A DNA stretch of 64,000 bases, from the NCBI GenBank assembly GCA_020636445.1, contig JACJXV010000001.1, forward strand, positions 107,706 through 171,705, read 5' to 3'. This document shows, in pieces, positions 9,569-18,531 of this stretch. Position 1 is the stretch's first letter, and each line of letters starts with the position of its first letter. The notes under the pieces were generated by a model, which searched no databases, was not told the DNA's origin, and saw only the letters and a program-made list of their open reading frames with translations. The stretch is from Lewinellaceae bacterium. GTDB taxonomy: Bacteria; Bacteroidota; Bacteroidia; Chitinophagales; Saprospiraceae. Position numbers and translations under genes: made by a program.

Positions 9569-10837
9569 AGCCCGATCGCGACTGATTCGCCCGTAATAGT
9601 TCCCACTGGGCCGGATCGTTCGTTGCTGGGTATGGGTATCGCAATGAATCAGCCCAAAACGTGCGCTGTAACCCTCCATCCATTCGAAGTTATCCATCAG
9701 GGTCCAGTGGTAGTAGCGTTGCACGGGAATCCCATCTGCGATAGCGCGCAAGAGCTGATCGAGGTGATCGTAAATAAATGCCCGGCGCAGGGTATCCGCT
9801 GCATCGCAGACGCCGTTTTCGGTAATAAAAATCGGCAAGCCATACCGTTGGTACATCGACTGGCATAAAGTGTACAACCCCTCGGGGTAAATCTCCCACC
9901 CCAGGTCATTAGTCGGCGCTTCCGGCAGGAGTGTGCGCTTTCCGAAAAGGGTCCATGGGTTGAAGCTTCCTTTGATGATATCGCGGGAGTAATAATTGAT
10001 GCCCATAAAATCGGCAAACACTTTCTCCCCAAAAGGATGCCCCGATCCCAGGGGCCAGCGCAGCCGGCCCTGGGTCATGCCCTCCAGGAAAATATCCTGA
10101 AAAAAATGATTGTACAGCTTGCTACTTTGGCAGGCTAACCAGCGGTTTTTAAAGGGTTCAAAAATCCGCAGGTGATGCGCCACCCCTACCCGGGTAGGGG
10201 CAAGGCCGCGTTCGGCCCGCAACCGGTGAATAAGGGTATAGGCTTGCAGGTGCCCCAGCACCATGTGCCGGGCAGCTCGGAAATAGCTGCGCATATCCCC
10301 CTTTTTTCCCGGAGGAAAAATGCCCTCTATGTACCCCATGGCCAGGTACACATTGGGTTCGTTGATCGTAATCCAGTCTTCAACCAGGTCGCTGAGGGCA
10401 CGTACCGCATATTCTACGTAGTGCAGAAAATGATCCACTGCCTGGGGGTTAGTCCAGGCCCCCTGTTCCTCCAGCCAGAGCGGATTCGAAAAATGGTGCA
10501 AGGTCACCAGTGGGCGAATCCCCGCCGTCAGGAGTTGTTGAATTTCATCGCGGTAGTGGGCAATAGCCTCGGGATCAAACTGCCCGGGTTGGGGCTCAAT
10601 CCGGCTCCATTCCAGTCCTAAGCGGTAGGTATGAATATTCAGTTGCTGCATAAGACCAATGTCCTCCGCTACCCGGTTCCAGTGGTCATTGGCGGTAATG
10701 CAATGGTCGCCCTGGTGGGGTTTTCCCAATTCGCACCATTGAAACCAGTTATTATTGCGATCGCCGCCTTCGATTTGGGTAGCAGCGGTAGCCACGCCGA
10801 ATAAAAAATCAGCGGGGAAATTTCTTGTTTCTTCCAT
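9554..10837 (-). CDS. GH1 family beta-glycosidase
   Basis: 427 residues, close to the usual GH1 length. It opens with FPADFLFGVATAATQIEGG. The general acid/base is E160 in TINEP and the nucleophile is E340 in ITENG; HHFSNPLW and the NxxYY region (MGINYYS) are also present. No signal peptide is seen, so it is probably cytoplasmic and cleaves imported disaccharides or glycosides. It starts 5 bp after the stop of the sugar symporter, which indicates one operon with that transporter. Whether it prefers gluco- or galactosides cannot be read from the sequence. Confidence 0.93.
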   Translation of the reverse strand: MEETRNFPADFLFGVATAATQIEGGDRNNNWFQWCELGKPHQGDHCITANDHWNRVAEDIGLMQQLNIHTYRLGLEWSRIEPQPGQFDPEAIAHYRDEIQQLLTAGIRPLVTLHHFSNPLWLEEQGAWTNPQAVDHFLHYVEYAVRALSDLVEDWITINEPNVYLAMGYIEGIFPPGKKGDMRSYFRAARHMVLGHLQAYTLIHRLRAERGLAPTRVGVAHHLRIFEPFKNRWLACQSSKLYNHFFQDIFLEGMTQGRLRWPLGSGHPFGEKVFADFMGINYYSRDIIKGSFNPWTLFGKRTLLPEAPTNDLGWEIYPEGLYTLCQSMYQRYGLPIFITENGVCDAADTLRRAFIYDHLDQLLRAIADGIPVQRYYHWTLMDNFEWMEGYSARFGLIHCDTHTQQRTIRPSGNYYGRISRDRALFRL

Positions 10838-10842
10838 CAGTA

Positions 10843-12201
10843 CTAAGTCTTTTTTTCGCCTTGCAAAACGGTTTTCTCCTGATACCGGCTAAAATAGATG
10901 CCTGCGAAGAGACATAATAAGGCTCCAGCCAGCCCACTGATTCGAATACCAAGATCGTCCCCTGGGTCTTTCCCGAGCGTAGTCAACATGGCAAAGATCA
11001 GCACTCCAGCGGTTTGACCAAATTTCTGCATCAGGGTGCGGGCTGCGAAAAACATACCCTCCTGACGGATCCCACTTTGCCGGGCATCGTGCTCGGCGAT
11101 GTCGGCTAAGATGGCATTAGGCAGTACCCCTAAAAAGGAAATGGGAACCGCCAGTAAAACGGTCAGGGCATAAGCCTGCCCCAAAGCCGCCAATGGCCAA
11201 TGGCCCAGTTGGATCACCCCCAGAAAAACGATGCCCATCCAGAAAAAGGCCCCCACAACCAGCCATTTCTTACCCAGGCGGGCCGCCAGCATATTGACAA
11301 TCGGGTAAAAAACAAAGGATACCAAAATCAGCATCGGCAACAAAATGCCCATTTGCGCTTCCGGCAGCCCCAGCAGCACCGTGATATAATACAATAATCC
11401 TGTCATGACAATCGTCAGTCCGGTGAAATAGGCAAAGTCGGCAGCCACATAATACCGGAAATGAGCATTGCGAAAGGTACGCAGTAAGGCTTCCCGCAGG
11501 GGAATATCGGCCGGCTGTCCTTGACTGTAGCGTTTCTCGTCAATCAACCAGGCGGGCAATGCCATGAACACCACGGCAAGCAGCGCCAAAATACCGATTG
11601 CCGCCTGTAGTGCCTGGACTTTGCCCGCCAGTCCCCAGGCGCTTTCCAGCACCCCGGCCAACACCGGCACCTGCGAGGCCAGAACAATCCCGAGGGCGTA
11701 GGTAATGGAAATCCAGGTTGATAAATTGAGTCGCTCCCGTGGCGTATGCCCCAACTCCGGGAGCAGCGCAAAATAAGGCGTTACGTATACGGTAAGCGCC
11801 AGGTAAAAACCTGCCTGCACGACAACCAGCCAGGCGATATTCCAGCCACTGATTCCCGGAGCCACCGGAACGAATAACAGCAGGCAAAAAAAGGCTGCCG
11901 GCAGCGCCCCCAACCGCAGAAAGGGAATGCGGCGCCCCCGCGGACTCTGCCAGCGGTCACTCCAGCTGGCAACCAACGGATCGGTTACTGCATCAAACAG
12001 GCGCCCGCTGGCCGCAATTAAGGTCAGCGTATTCAGTACCGTCAGAAAGGTAACCTGGGAAATAAACAAAGGGATTCCTGCATTGGCTGGTGGTAAGTAG
12101 AAATACACCAGCTGCAAGGAGACTATATTGATCAGCGTTGACCAGCCTAGCTGGCCGACGGCATAGATGAGCTGCTTTCCCAGGGGTAGTTTGGCTGTCA
12201 T
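10843..12201 (-). CDS. GPH-family (MelB-like) sugar:cation symporter
   Basis: 452 residues with about twelve hydrophobic segments. The GPH/MelB signature is visible near the N-terminus as GRLFDAVTDPLVASWSDRWQSPRGRRIPF, that is DxxTDP...D/GRRxP. It imports sugars with a cation across the inner membrane. It lies between a GH36 alpha-galactosidase and a GH1 glycosidase on the same strand, so an alpha- or beta-galactoside/glucoside is the expected cargo. The C-terminal tail is short and basic. Confidence 0.9.
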   Translation of the reverse strand: MTAKLPLGKQLIYAVGQLGWSTLINIVSLQLVYFYLPPANAGIPLFISQVTFLTVLNTLTLIAASGRLFDAVTDPLVASWSDRWQSPRGRRIPFLRLGALPAAFFCLLLFVPVAPGISGWNIAWLVVVQAGFYLALTVYVTPYFALLPELGHTPRERLNLSTWISITYALGIVLASQVPVLAGVLESAWGLAGKVQALQAAIGILALLAVVFMALPAWLIDEKRYSQGQPADIPLREALLRTFRNAHFRYYVAADFAYFTGLTIVMTGLLYYITVLLGLPEAQMGILLPMLILVSFVFYPIVNMLAARLGKKWLVVGAFFWMGIVFLGVIQLGHWPLAALGQAYALTVLLAVPISFLGVLPNAILADIAEHDARQSGIRQEGMFFAARTLMQKFGQTAGVLIFAMLTTLGKDPGDDLGIRISGLAGALLCLFAGIYFSRYQEKTVLQGEKKT

Positions 12202-12412
12202 GTGTAAGCGTTTTCCAGTGGACTATTTTCAGGTCCTGAAACTAAGGATTTTTTGGCTGCCTGCCTACCGGACCATGAAGATGGCTGGGTTGGACAGCCG
12301 CTGTTTAGGGTAGCTTTTCTTTCGTACCTACGGCACGATGGTTTTGTATCGGACTGTTCTTACCAGGTTTGGGTCCCTACGGGACCAGATGCGGGTTTTG
12401 CATTGGGTTTTT
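12202..12412. repeat. Intergenic region with short palindromes
   Basis: The 211 bp between GH36 and the symporter contain a perfect small hairpin, GGTCCC-TAC-GGGACC at 12372-12386, and the related string GTACCTACGGCAC about 45 bp upstream of it. These look like members of a dispersed Bacteroidota intergenic repeat family; that assignment is from memory of similar strings and was not searched. No ORF is credible here. Confidence 0.4.
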
Positions 12413-14389
12413 CTAAGCATCGGGCAAGACCAACAATCCACCTTCCGCCAAAGGCGTGGGATGGTACTCCACTCCATTCCACTGATAAGGTTTTAAGTCA
12501 GGCACCCAAAAATGTACCATTGCCGTGGGAATTGCCTGATTATGGCGAACCAGGGTAACCTGATTCCCCGCAAATTGCCAGCGGGTGACATCCGCGCCGG
12601 GAAACAGATGGCCGTCGCTACCTAACAACACCGGCCCCTTCCGGGAAAATTGACGCAAGATAATCGACGCATAAGGGGCCAGATCCACGTCATGGGTGAC
12701 CACTTTCCCGTCGGCAAACCATTCTCCGGGAGGTAACGGCATCTGCATGGGAGATTTTCCCAGGTTAGCGGCCAGAACAAACACGCCACCCGCCGCGGCA
12801 AAAGACACCCGGTATCCTTCGCCTTCTTGTCGAAGCTCAGTTACCTGCCGGGGAAAAACCGGAAACTGGCGCCGGTACCACCCCGCGATGGCTGGGGAAT
12901 AATCGGCAAGCGCATCACTGGTAAAAAGTAGGCTACCCAGTACCTGATTGACCCGAAACAGCGTAAGGCGCTGGGTCCAGGTCATCTTTTGATCAGTGTC
13001 CCGCATTATAAAGACATCTGGATCGTTGCGGAACCCCTGGCCATCAAGCAGAAAGCGCGCCAGCGTGCTGCGCAATGCACTTTTCGTAGACACCCGTTCG
13101 CGGTAGCGGATCAGATCCGCCAGCCGCCAATCTTCCCAGATCAGGCCCACATCAGCACTTACCCGGCAGAAGTCTACCAAACCCCGGGCGCTTGCCAGTG
13201 GTACCCCACACCCCAACAACCGGACTGCTGGCACTGCTTCCCGGACCAATTCCATGGCTGCGCGCATGGCCTGGGCGCGCGTTTTCCCAACCGGTGGGGC
13301 CAATGCCGCTGCATACAAAAAGTCGAGCTTGATTAAGCCAAAACCCCACTCCCCGCTAATGCGTTGCAGCGTTTTACGAACAAAAGCGCGTACCGCCTCC
13401 TGACTCAAATCAAGCGCATAAAAGCGCCCGCTCCACCCTGGTGAAAAACCGGCCTCCACCAGGTTACCGGTAGCATCCCGGGCAATCCAATCCGGGTGTT
13501 CCCGGCGTAAGCTGGATTTTTCCTCGCAGATAAATGGCGCTAGCCATAACCCTGGCTCGTACCCGGCAGCCCGAATAGCGGTCGCCAACGACGCCATCCC
13601 CGCGGAAAATTTCGCATTGGGCTCCCAGTCACCAACCGCCTGCTGATAGCCATCATCGATCTGAAAATAATCGAGCGGAATACGGGCTTGTTGAAAAGCT
13701 CGCACGTTCGCCTGGATAATCGACTGATCGATCTGCGTATAGTAGCGGTACCAGCTCGTCCAGCCGGTACTGGGCAGTTCCGGTTCAGGGAAGGGGCTTC
13801 CAGGGAGCACGTGGGCCGTAGTCGTCACGGCCTGCCGGACCGCCAATAAGCGCAAGGGCTCCGTCAGCACCAGTCCATCGACATCTTTTTCGATGACCAG
13901 AAACTCCTGCTTTGGATAAGTGCGAAAGCGCGTGTAAGCCACGGATTCATCCTCCGAGAGCCACCAGTGATAGTATTCACCCTGACGCAGGTATATCCAG
14001 GCATAACTATGAAAACAGCCAGGTTCGCCGGAGTAGTCGGTAAACCTATAATCCCCGTATTGGGAAAACCGGTAATGCCGGTTGATGGGGCCCACCCAGC
14101 GATTCAGGTTGGGCAAGCGTTCCAGGAGGGTGTATTCCCGGCTTTCCGTCCAGGTCTGATAGCCATTGACCAGCACACGGGTGTCCTGCGGATAGGCCTG
14201 ACGTAGGGTAAGGTAAAATCCGCGTAAGGTGATCTCTCCCCGGGGATGGAGGGTAAGTTGCCATTGGCCCCCTTCCTCCTGCAAGGAGATTTCCTGCATC
14301 CAGGGGGGTGGTTCTACGCCAGGTATACCCTGCCAGAAGTGGGAAACACCGGCAATCTCAACCTTCAGCTCAAGATGTACAATATCCAT
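12413..14389 (-). CDS. GH36-type alpha-galactosidase
   Basis: I chose the ATG that gives MDIVHLELKV (658 residues); a GTG 24 bp upstream is possible. An N-terminal beta-sandwich (~1-200) precedes the TIM barrel: GWTSWYRYYTQI, FQIDDGYQ, WLAPF, the nucleophile-type aspartate in LIKLDFLYAA, and the acid-type region VSADVGLIWED. A beta-rich C-terminal domain closes it. No signal peptide, so the enzyme is probably cytoplasmic. The neighbours in the same direction are a GPH symporter and GH1, which fits import and hydrolysis of galactosides. Confidence 0.88.
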   Translation of the reverse strand: MDIVHLELKVEIAGVSHFWQGIPGVEPPPWMQEISLQEEGGQWQLTLHPRGEITLRGFYLTLRQAYPQDTRVLVNGYQTWTESREYTLLERLPNLNRWVGPINRHYRFSQYGDYRFTDYSGEPGCFHSYAWIYLRQGEYYHWWLSEDESVAYTRFRTYPKQEFLVIEKDVDGLVLTEPLRLLAVRQAVTTTAHVLPGSPFPEPELPSTGWTSWYRYYTQIDQSIIQANVRAFQQARIPLDYFQIDDGYQQAVGDWEPNAKFSAGMASLATAIRAAGYEPGLWLAPFICEEKSSLRREHPDWIARDATGNLVEAGFSPGWSGRFYALDLSQEAVRAFVRKTLQRISGEWGFGLIKLDFLYAAALAPPVGKTRAQAMRAAMELVREAVPAVRLLGCGVPLASARGLVDFCRVSADVGLIWEDWRLADLIRYRERVSTKSALRSTLARFLLDGQGFRNDPDVFIMRDTDQKMTWTQRLTLFRVNQVLGSLLFTSDALADYSPAIAGWYRRQFPVFPRQVTELRQEGEGYRVSFAAAGGVFVLAANLGKSPMQMPLPPGEWFADGKVVTHDVDLAPYASIILRQFSRKGPVLLGSDGHLFPGADVTRWQFAGNQVTLVRHNQAIPTAMVHFWVPDLKPYQWNGVEYHPTPLAEGGLLVLPDA

Positions 14390-14475
14390 TAAACAAGGAT
14401 AGTGAATTTTCACAGCTCTCTCCCCAAAGACGCTCTATGAACAGCAGGGAATGCCAGCTTAAATGGAAAACAATA

Positions 14476-14504
14476 TGTGTAAACCTGTGTAATCTGGGGT
14501 AAAA
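14476..14504. repeat. Dispersed intergenic repeat, copy A
   Basis: The string TGTGTAAACCTGTGTAATCT followed by GGGGTAAAA lies upstream of the GH36 gene. A near-identical copy, differing by a few bases, lies at 16774-16803 upstream of the phosphatase. Its function is unknown. Confidence 0.6.
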
Positions 14505-14551
14505 CACCCTTGCCCAACCCGGCGAAAAGACGCTCTCATTTAGTCTCGCCC

Positions 14552-15265
14552 CTATTCCACCAGATAAGCGTCGATTTCCTGGATTAATTCATGGGATTTA
14601 CGAATTGCATTACTTTTAATGGAAAGGGATGCGCCTCGGTAGAGATTTCTCATCGCCAGAATGTTTTGTAATTCGGGGTCATCCCGGAGGAAAGTAAAAT
14701 CATTGGGAATAGCTGCCCCCCTGGTTATTCTAAAATTTTTCAACAGATATACCTGTTCAACATTGTTGTAGGATTGTTGATCCGTGTCATAGATTTCCCG
14801 TATTTGTGCATAGTCGATATCGAATAGATTCAACACCTTATTCCTGATTCTCTCCGATTGGATAATATCCACGCCCTTAGCACGGATAGTTTCCATGGTC
14901 GAATTCGATAAGTTTGTCGGATAGCTGGCTATGGCCTGTGCAAAATAGGATGCCAGCGTATCGGAATAAGCAACCTTATTCTCCAGCGCACGGAACAGGT
15001 TTTCAATGGCAACCACGCTTGCCGAATCCTGTTGCATGGTTTGCCGAATAATCCCAACATTAGCGGTAATGTTCCTCGACAGCTCGATTAAAATGGCTGC
15101 TTCCTGATCCCTACTTTTTCGGTTTTCATTCCAGCCATTTATCTGAATAGCTATCAAAATCCCGATGACCACCAGGAAAATCTCGCCAATGGCATAAAGC
15201 AGATATCCTTTCAGATTTCCCTCGTCAATTAATTTCCGTTTGATTCTTCTCCAGAAATGCAGCAT
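14552..15265 (-). CDS. DUF6090 family membrane protein
   Basis: 237 residues. The N-terminus holds the hallmark of this Bacteroidota family: a basic stretch, then YLLYAIGEIFLVVIGILIAIQINGWNE (one transmembrane helix ending in the QINxWNE motif), then a helical periplasmic region with several predicted amphipathic helices. The function of the family is unknown. Transcription is probably monocistronic; the flanking gaps hold repeats and a small ORF. Confidence 0.8.
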   Translation of the reverse strand: MLHFWRRIKRKLIDEGNLKGYLLYAIGEIFLVVIGILIAIQINGWNENRKSRDQEAAILIELSRNITANVGIIRQTMQQDSASVVAIENLFRALENKVAYSDTLASYFAQAIASYPTNLSNSTMETIRAKGVDIIQSERIRNKVLNLFDIDYAQIREIYDTDQQSYNNVEQVYLLKNFRITRGAAIPNDFTFLRDDPELQNILAMRNLYRGASLSIKSNAIRKSHELIQEIDAYLVE

Positions 15266-15372
15266 TTTTTTCTTTTAAATGAATAAAGCAGACGGGCAAT
15301 CAGGGGTCTCTTTTGGGTTTCGGCAACCTGGGGTAGTACTGATTTTCTAATCTTCCTCCGGGTAGATGGATT

Positions 15373-15495
15373 CTATTCCAGGGTTTCTACCGGCTCTGTC
15401 CCCAGCCATTGGATACAGTCGGCCTTCGTCAAGGTGCCTAAATGGATAGCGAAATAGACGCAGGCCTGGCCGATAATCATTCTATCGCTATTCAT
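15373..15495 (-). CDS. 40-residue ORF resembling the start of a DUF4279 domain
   Basis: Read on the minus strand it begins MNSDRMIIGQ and ends TEPVETLE-stop. The core ACVYFAIHLGTLTKADCIQWLG lines up by eye with FATFYIYSENLTGADVERWLG in the DUF4279 protein encoded just upstream, at 15672-16403. It may be a truncated paralogue or a small protein; codon use is not informative at this length. Confidence 0.4.
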   Translation of the reverse strand: MNSDRMIIGQACVYFAIHLGTLTKADCIQWLGTEPVETLE

Positions 15496-15671
15496 GTTGT
15501 TTCATTTTAAGTGATGGGTCATTATTATGTATAAGCTTTGTTCCGTGCAATTTTGGGGTTCAACAAGGCAAAAAACGCAGGCGACGCAGCGCGTCGGCGA
15601 GGCTTTTTAACGACGTGGAAGCCCAAAAGGGCCTGAAATAAGGTATAGATAATATTGTCCCATCACTTACA

Positions 15672-16403
15672 TCAAATAGGGAATATTTCACTCTCCAGTC
15701 TTGCCCCAATTTCACCCAGAAATAATAAGGTCTCGTTATCCAGATCAAAATCTGTCAGGGAGCTCCAAATAACGATCCCTAGGCCGTAATGCGCCGTGGG
15801 GTTTGCCTTTTTTAATGCAATCAGCCGGTCTTTTAAGGGCATCAGTCGTTTTACCATTTGCTGACCCAGAACACCTCCAGGAATATTCCTGGTCAAGGGT
15901 GTTTTGAGTATCCAATGGTTCTCGACCGCACCCCTTTGTCCATCCGATTCTACACCCAGCCAACGTTCGACATCCGCGCCCGTCAGGTTTTCTGAATAAA
16001 TATAGAACGTGGCAAAACCGGTGTGACTTAGTGGTTCTCCTTTACTGGTCAAGAGGAATTTCTGCTCATAATAGTGGAGAAAACGATCCACAATGGTGTC
16101 GAAATCAGCAACCTGGTAGGCCTCTATCGAGCGTTTTATCATTTCCGACAAGGACATCCCCGCTTCACCCCGCCATGCCCAATCTTCCGTATCTCGTCCG
16201 GTATAACACTTGGTGTTTTCCACCGTTAAAGGGTCTCCGAAATAGGACTTAAAACCAGCTATACAGCGCACGATATCATGGCAGTTGCCCCAATCCCGTA
16301 AAGCATCTACCAAAAGACTGGCCATCTCTCTCAGGTCATGATCGGTCTCGTCGAGAGCGACCAGGTGCAGTAGCGAACGAAAGGTCTTGATTCTGTGAGG
16401 CAT
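15672..16403 (-). CDS. DUF4279 domain protein
   Basis: 243 residues, no signal peptide. Residues ~1-120 are helical and contain paired Cys/His residues (NCHDIVRC) but no motif I recognise. Residues ~125-243 match the DUF4279 pattern: an initial FATFYIYSENLTGADVERWLGVE strand-helix, HWILKTPLTR, and the closing GLGIVIWSSLTDFDLDNETLLFLGEIGARLESEIF. DUF4279 proteins are often found in polymorphic-toxin immunity loci, but no toxin gene is adjacent here, so I do not assign that role. A 40-residue look-alike lies downstream. Confidence 0.65.
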   Translation of the reverse strand: MPHRIKTFRSLLHLVALDETDHDLREMASLLVDALRDWGNCHDIVRCIAGFKSYFGDPLTVENTKCYTGRDTEDWAWRGEAGMSLSEMIKRSIEAYQVADFDTIVDRFLHYYEQKFLLTSKGEPLSHTGFATFYIYSENLTGADVERWLGVESDGQRGAVENHWILKTPLTRNIPGGVLGQQMVKRLMPLKDRLIALKKANPTAHYGLGIVIWSSLTDFDLDNETLLFLGEIGARLESEIFPI

Positions 16404-16825
16404 GCTTGGGGAGATAAGTTGAAGGGTTTATATCCTGTCTTTTGATCTTTGCTGCATGAATTTGTAATAAGTTGAGATAGTACGTTTTATCTGACACAGC
16501 TTTAGAAAACGCTCTCGAAAAAGACGAATATTGTCCTTTTTTGAACAGTTATTTTCATTTTTTAAAGTGCCAGGATGATCTTGTAAATTTTGGACCACAA
16601 GTTTTTATCGCTCAATATCCAAAATCGTTTTCGTACCAATATTCTAAATTTCGATCTCCTCTATTAGGGGTCGGCTTCGATTCCACTGTCCAAGCGAAGA
16701 AACGCTTGGTAGACTAGACCCTCATTACTACGCCACAGGTAAAGGCAATTTACAGCTATCTCTAAACCCAATCCGTGTAAATCTGTGTAATCTGTGGTGA
16801 AAATCCGCCACTACTCCCCTGCGTA
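16404..16825. other. Intergenic region, no gene seen
   Basis: 422 bp, A/T rich in the first 250 bp, between the DUF4279 gene and the phosphatase gene, both on the minus strand. The only structure I see is the repeat at 16774-16803 close to the 3' end of the phosphatase gene. Confidence 0.5.
16774..16803. repeat. Dispersed intergenic repeat, copy B
   Basis: CGTGTAAATCTGTGTAATCT followed by GTGGTGAAAA. It is the counterpart of the copy at 14476-14504 and in the same orientation. Confidence 0.6.
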
Positions 16826-17902
16826 TCAATACCGAATCATCTCATCTACCGCTAATCCAGAGGTTGGAACATATTCGAAGCCGAGCAGCCGGGCCACGGT
16901 GGCCGCCACCTGGTTTTGCCACCACTGGCCTGGGGTTTTCATTTCCCCGCGCGCCGGCGTATCCGGACCAATGACCGCCATCCAAATGGCATCAGAACCG
17001 GCATAGTCTACCCCGTGCCCGCGCCACTGGTCTTTGGGGGAAGTTCCCCGGCCGTGATCGGTAGTGATCAGCAGCGTGGTTGTTCCGGCATAGACGGGAT
17101 CCTGCTGCAAATACGTCCAGAGTTCCTGCAAAAAGGCATCTGTCTGCCGGGCGGAATAGAGGTAGTGATCATAGCGACCATCGTGGGCAAAATCGTCGGT
17201 TTCCCCATAGGCGATATAGGTGACCCGTGGGTGGTTCTTGCGCAGGTATTCCAATGCATAATGATGAGTAAATGCATCGAGCCGAACGGTAGACCAGGGA
17301 CTGGGAATTTGCGGCTGCAGGGTATTCAGCAAGACTTCCTTGTCCGACAAGCCTGGGCTTGGTGCCTGGCGAAAGCCGGCATTCACCGGGATACCACTGC
17401 GTTTTTCATTGATGATATACGGAAAGACATCCCAGGAACCGAACGCAGCCACCCGCCCGCTAAAACCGGGTTGCTGATGCAGCCATTCCAGGACCGTGAC
17501 ATTGGGGTTATCCACTTTGTTATTACTGTTAATCCGCGGATCTGCCTGCCCGGTAAGGATTTCATTATACCCCGGATACGAAAACCAAAAGCCATTGCTG
17601 ACATTCACCTGATTCCCGTAGGCCCGGTTGCCGTACAGCTGCCCTTCGGTAGCCATAACGCTCCAGATCCAGGGCAGGAGTCTTGCCCGCCGGCCAATAG
17701 CGGTGGGGGCATAAAACTGGTGCTGCAATTCGGTAGTGTCCTCGACGTATCGCTTATCGTTGAGCAGCGTATCAACGGCACCCCCGAATACTTCCTGCCA
17801 ACGCATGCCATCGAGCGTTACCAGCACAACGTTTTGGGTGTTCATTTGTGCGGTGCCGGATAAGGCCAGCAATAGAAAGCTACAGAGAATCAGGTGTTTC
17901 AT
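16826..17902 (-). CDS. Secreted alkaline-phosphatase-superfamily (type I phosphodiesterase-like) enzyme
   Basis: 358 residues with signal peptide MKHLILCSFLLLALSGTAQ. Metal-site motifs of the superfamily are visible: NVVLVTLDGMRWQEVF (first Asp), YNEILTGQADPR (nucleophile Thr region), GETDDFAHDGRYDHY (Asp/His pair) and LLITTDHGRG (Asp-His). The substrate could be a phosphodiester, phosphomonoester or sulfate ester. It begins 41 bp after lutC and may be the last gene of that transcript, though the function gives no obvious link to lactate. Confidence 0.85.
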   Translation of the reverse strand: MKHLILCSFLLLALSGTAQMNTQNVVLVTLDGMRWQEVFGGAVDTLLNDKRYVEDTTELQHQFYAPTAIGRRARLLPWIWSVMATEGQLYGNRAYGNQVNVSNGFWFSYPGYNEILTGQADPRINSNNKVDNPNVTVLEWLHQQPGFSGRVAAFGSWDVFPYIINEKRSGIPVNAGFRQAPSPGLSDKEVLLNTLQPQIPSPWSTVRLDAFTHHYALEYLRKNHPRVTYIAYGETDDFAHDGRYDHYLYSARQTDAFLQELWTYLQQDPVYAGTTTLLITTDHGRGTSPKDQWRGHGVDYAGSDAIWMAVIGPDTPARGEMKTPGQWWQNQVAATVARLLGFEYVPTSGLAVDEMIRY

Positions 17903-17943
17903 GAGGATAAGTTGATACTTGATAAAATGATGGATTGGCTGAA

Positions 17944-18531
17944 TTATGACTTAATAACCACCAGCGTCGTTCGTGCTCCCTGGGCACCTTTGACCAGTGC
18001 CTGTTCTATATCGGCTGTTTTGGAAGGGCCGGCAATGAAAATGCTAAACCCGGTTTCGGCGACAGCCAGCTGCTGGTATGCCTGGTGGAGTGTACCGACA
18101 ATCTGGTTGGCACGCAGGGTCAGGATCAGGTGCTGGGTGATAAACGGCAGAATTCGCTGGGGTACACAAGTTTCATCGACCCAAACAGCTCCATTCTCCG
18201 CAACCCCCAGCTTACCGGGAATCACCGCCACATCGATCTTATTCAACTCGGCCAAAGGGGTTTGGCTATCGACCGGATTATCCGTTATCGCCCAGTCCGG
18301 GTCCACCCCAACGATCCGCAGGCCTGCGCCATAATGCTTCTCAAACCACTCCGGCGACAGGGGAGTATCCTCGGCCCAGGCCCAGGTAGCACCTACCGCT
18401 TCCAGCGTAGCCTGAAACCAGGCGACAGTATCTTCCCGGGCAGGGGCAAAAGCAGGGATTTCCGGCGGTGGCACCGGCGAAGGCTTATGGGCGCGTATCC
18501 GCGCCAGGATGGCTTCTCGGGAAGGATTCAT
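17944..18531 (-). CDS. lutC: LutC-like LUD-domain lactate utilisation protein
   Basis: The start MNPSREAILARI was chosen because its ATG overlaps the lutB stop as ATGA, giving 195 residues; a longer open frame upstream only shadows lutB. It shows the LUD domain ending common to LutC/YkgG: GVAENGAVWVDE, then QRILPFITQHLILTL and ETGFSIFIAGPSKTADIE. It acts with LutA and LutB in oxidation of L-lactate to pyruvate on the cytoplasmic side of the membrane. Confidence 0.9.
   Translation of the reverse strand: MNPSREAILARIRAHKPSPVPPPEIPAFAPAREDTVAWFQATLEAVGATWAWAEDTPLSPEWFEKHYGAGLRIVGVDPDWAITDNPVDSQTPLAELNKIDVAVIPGKLGVAENGAVWVDETCVPQRILPFITQHLILTLRANQIVGTLHQAYQQLAVAETGFSIFIAGPSKTADIEQALVKGAQGARTTLVVIKS

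Noticed and set aside
15672..16403. Toxin-immunity pair
   Set aside because: DUF4279 suggests it, but no toxin, secretion marker or second immunity family is adjacent.
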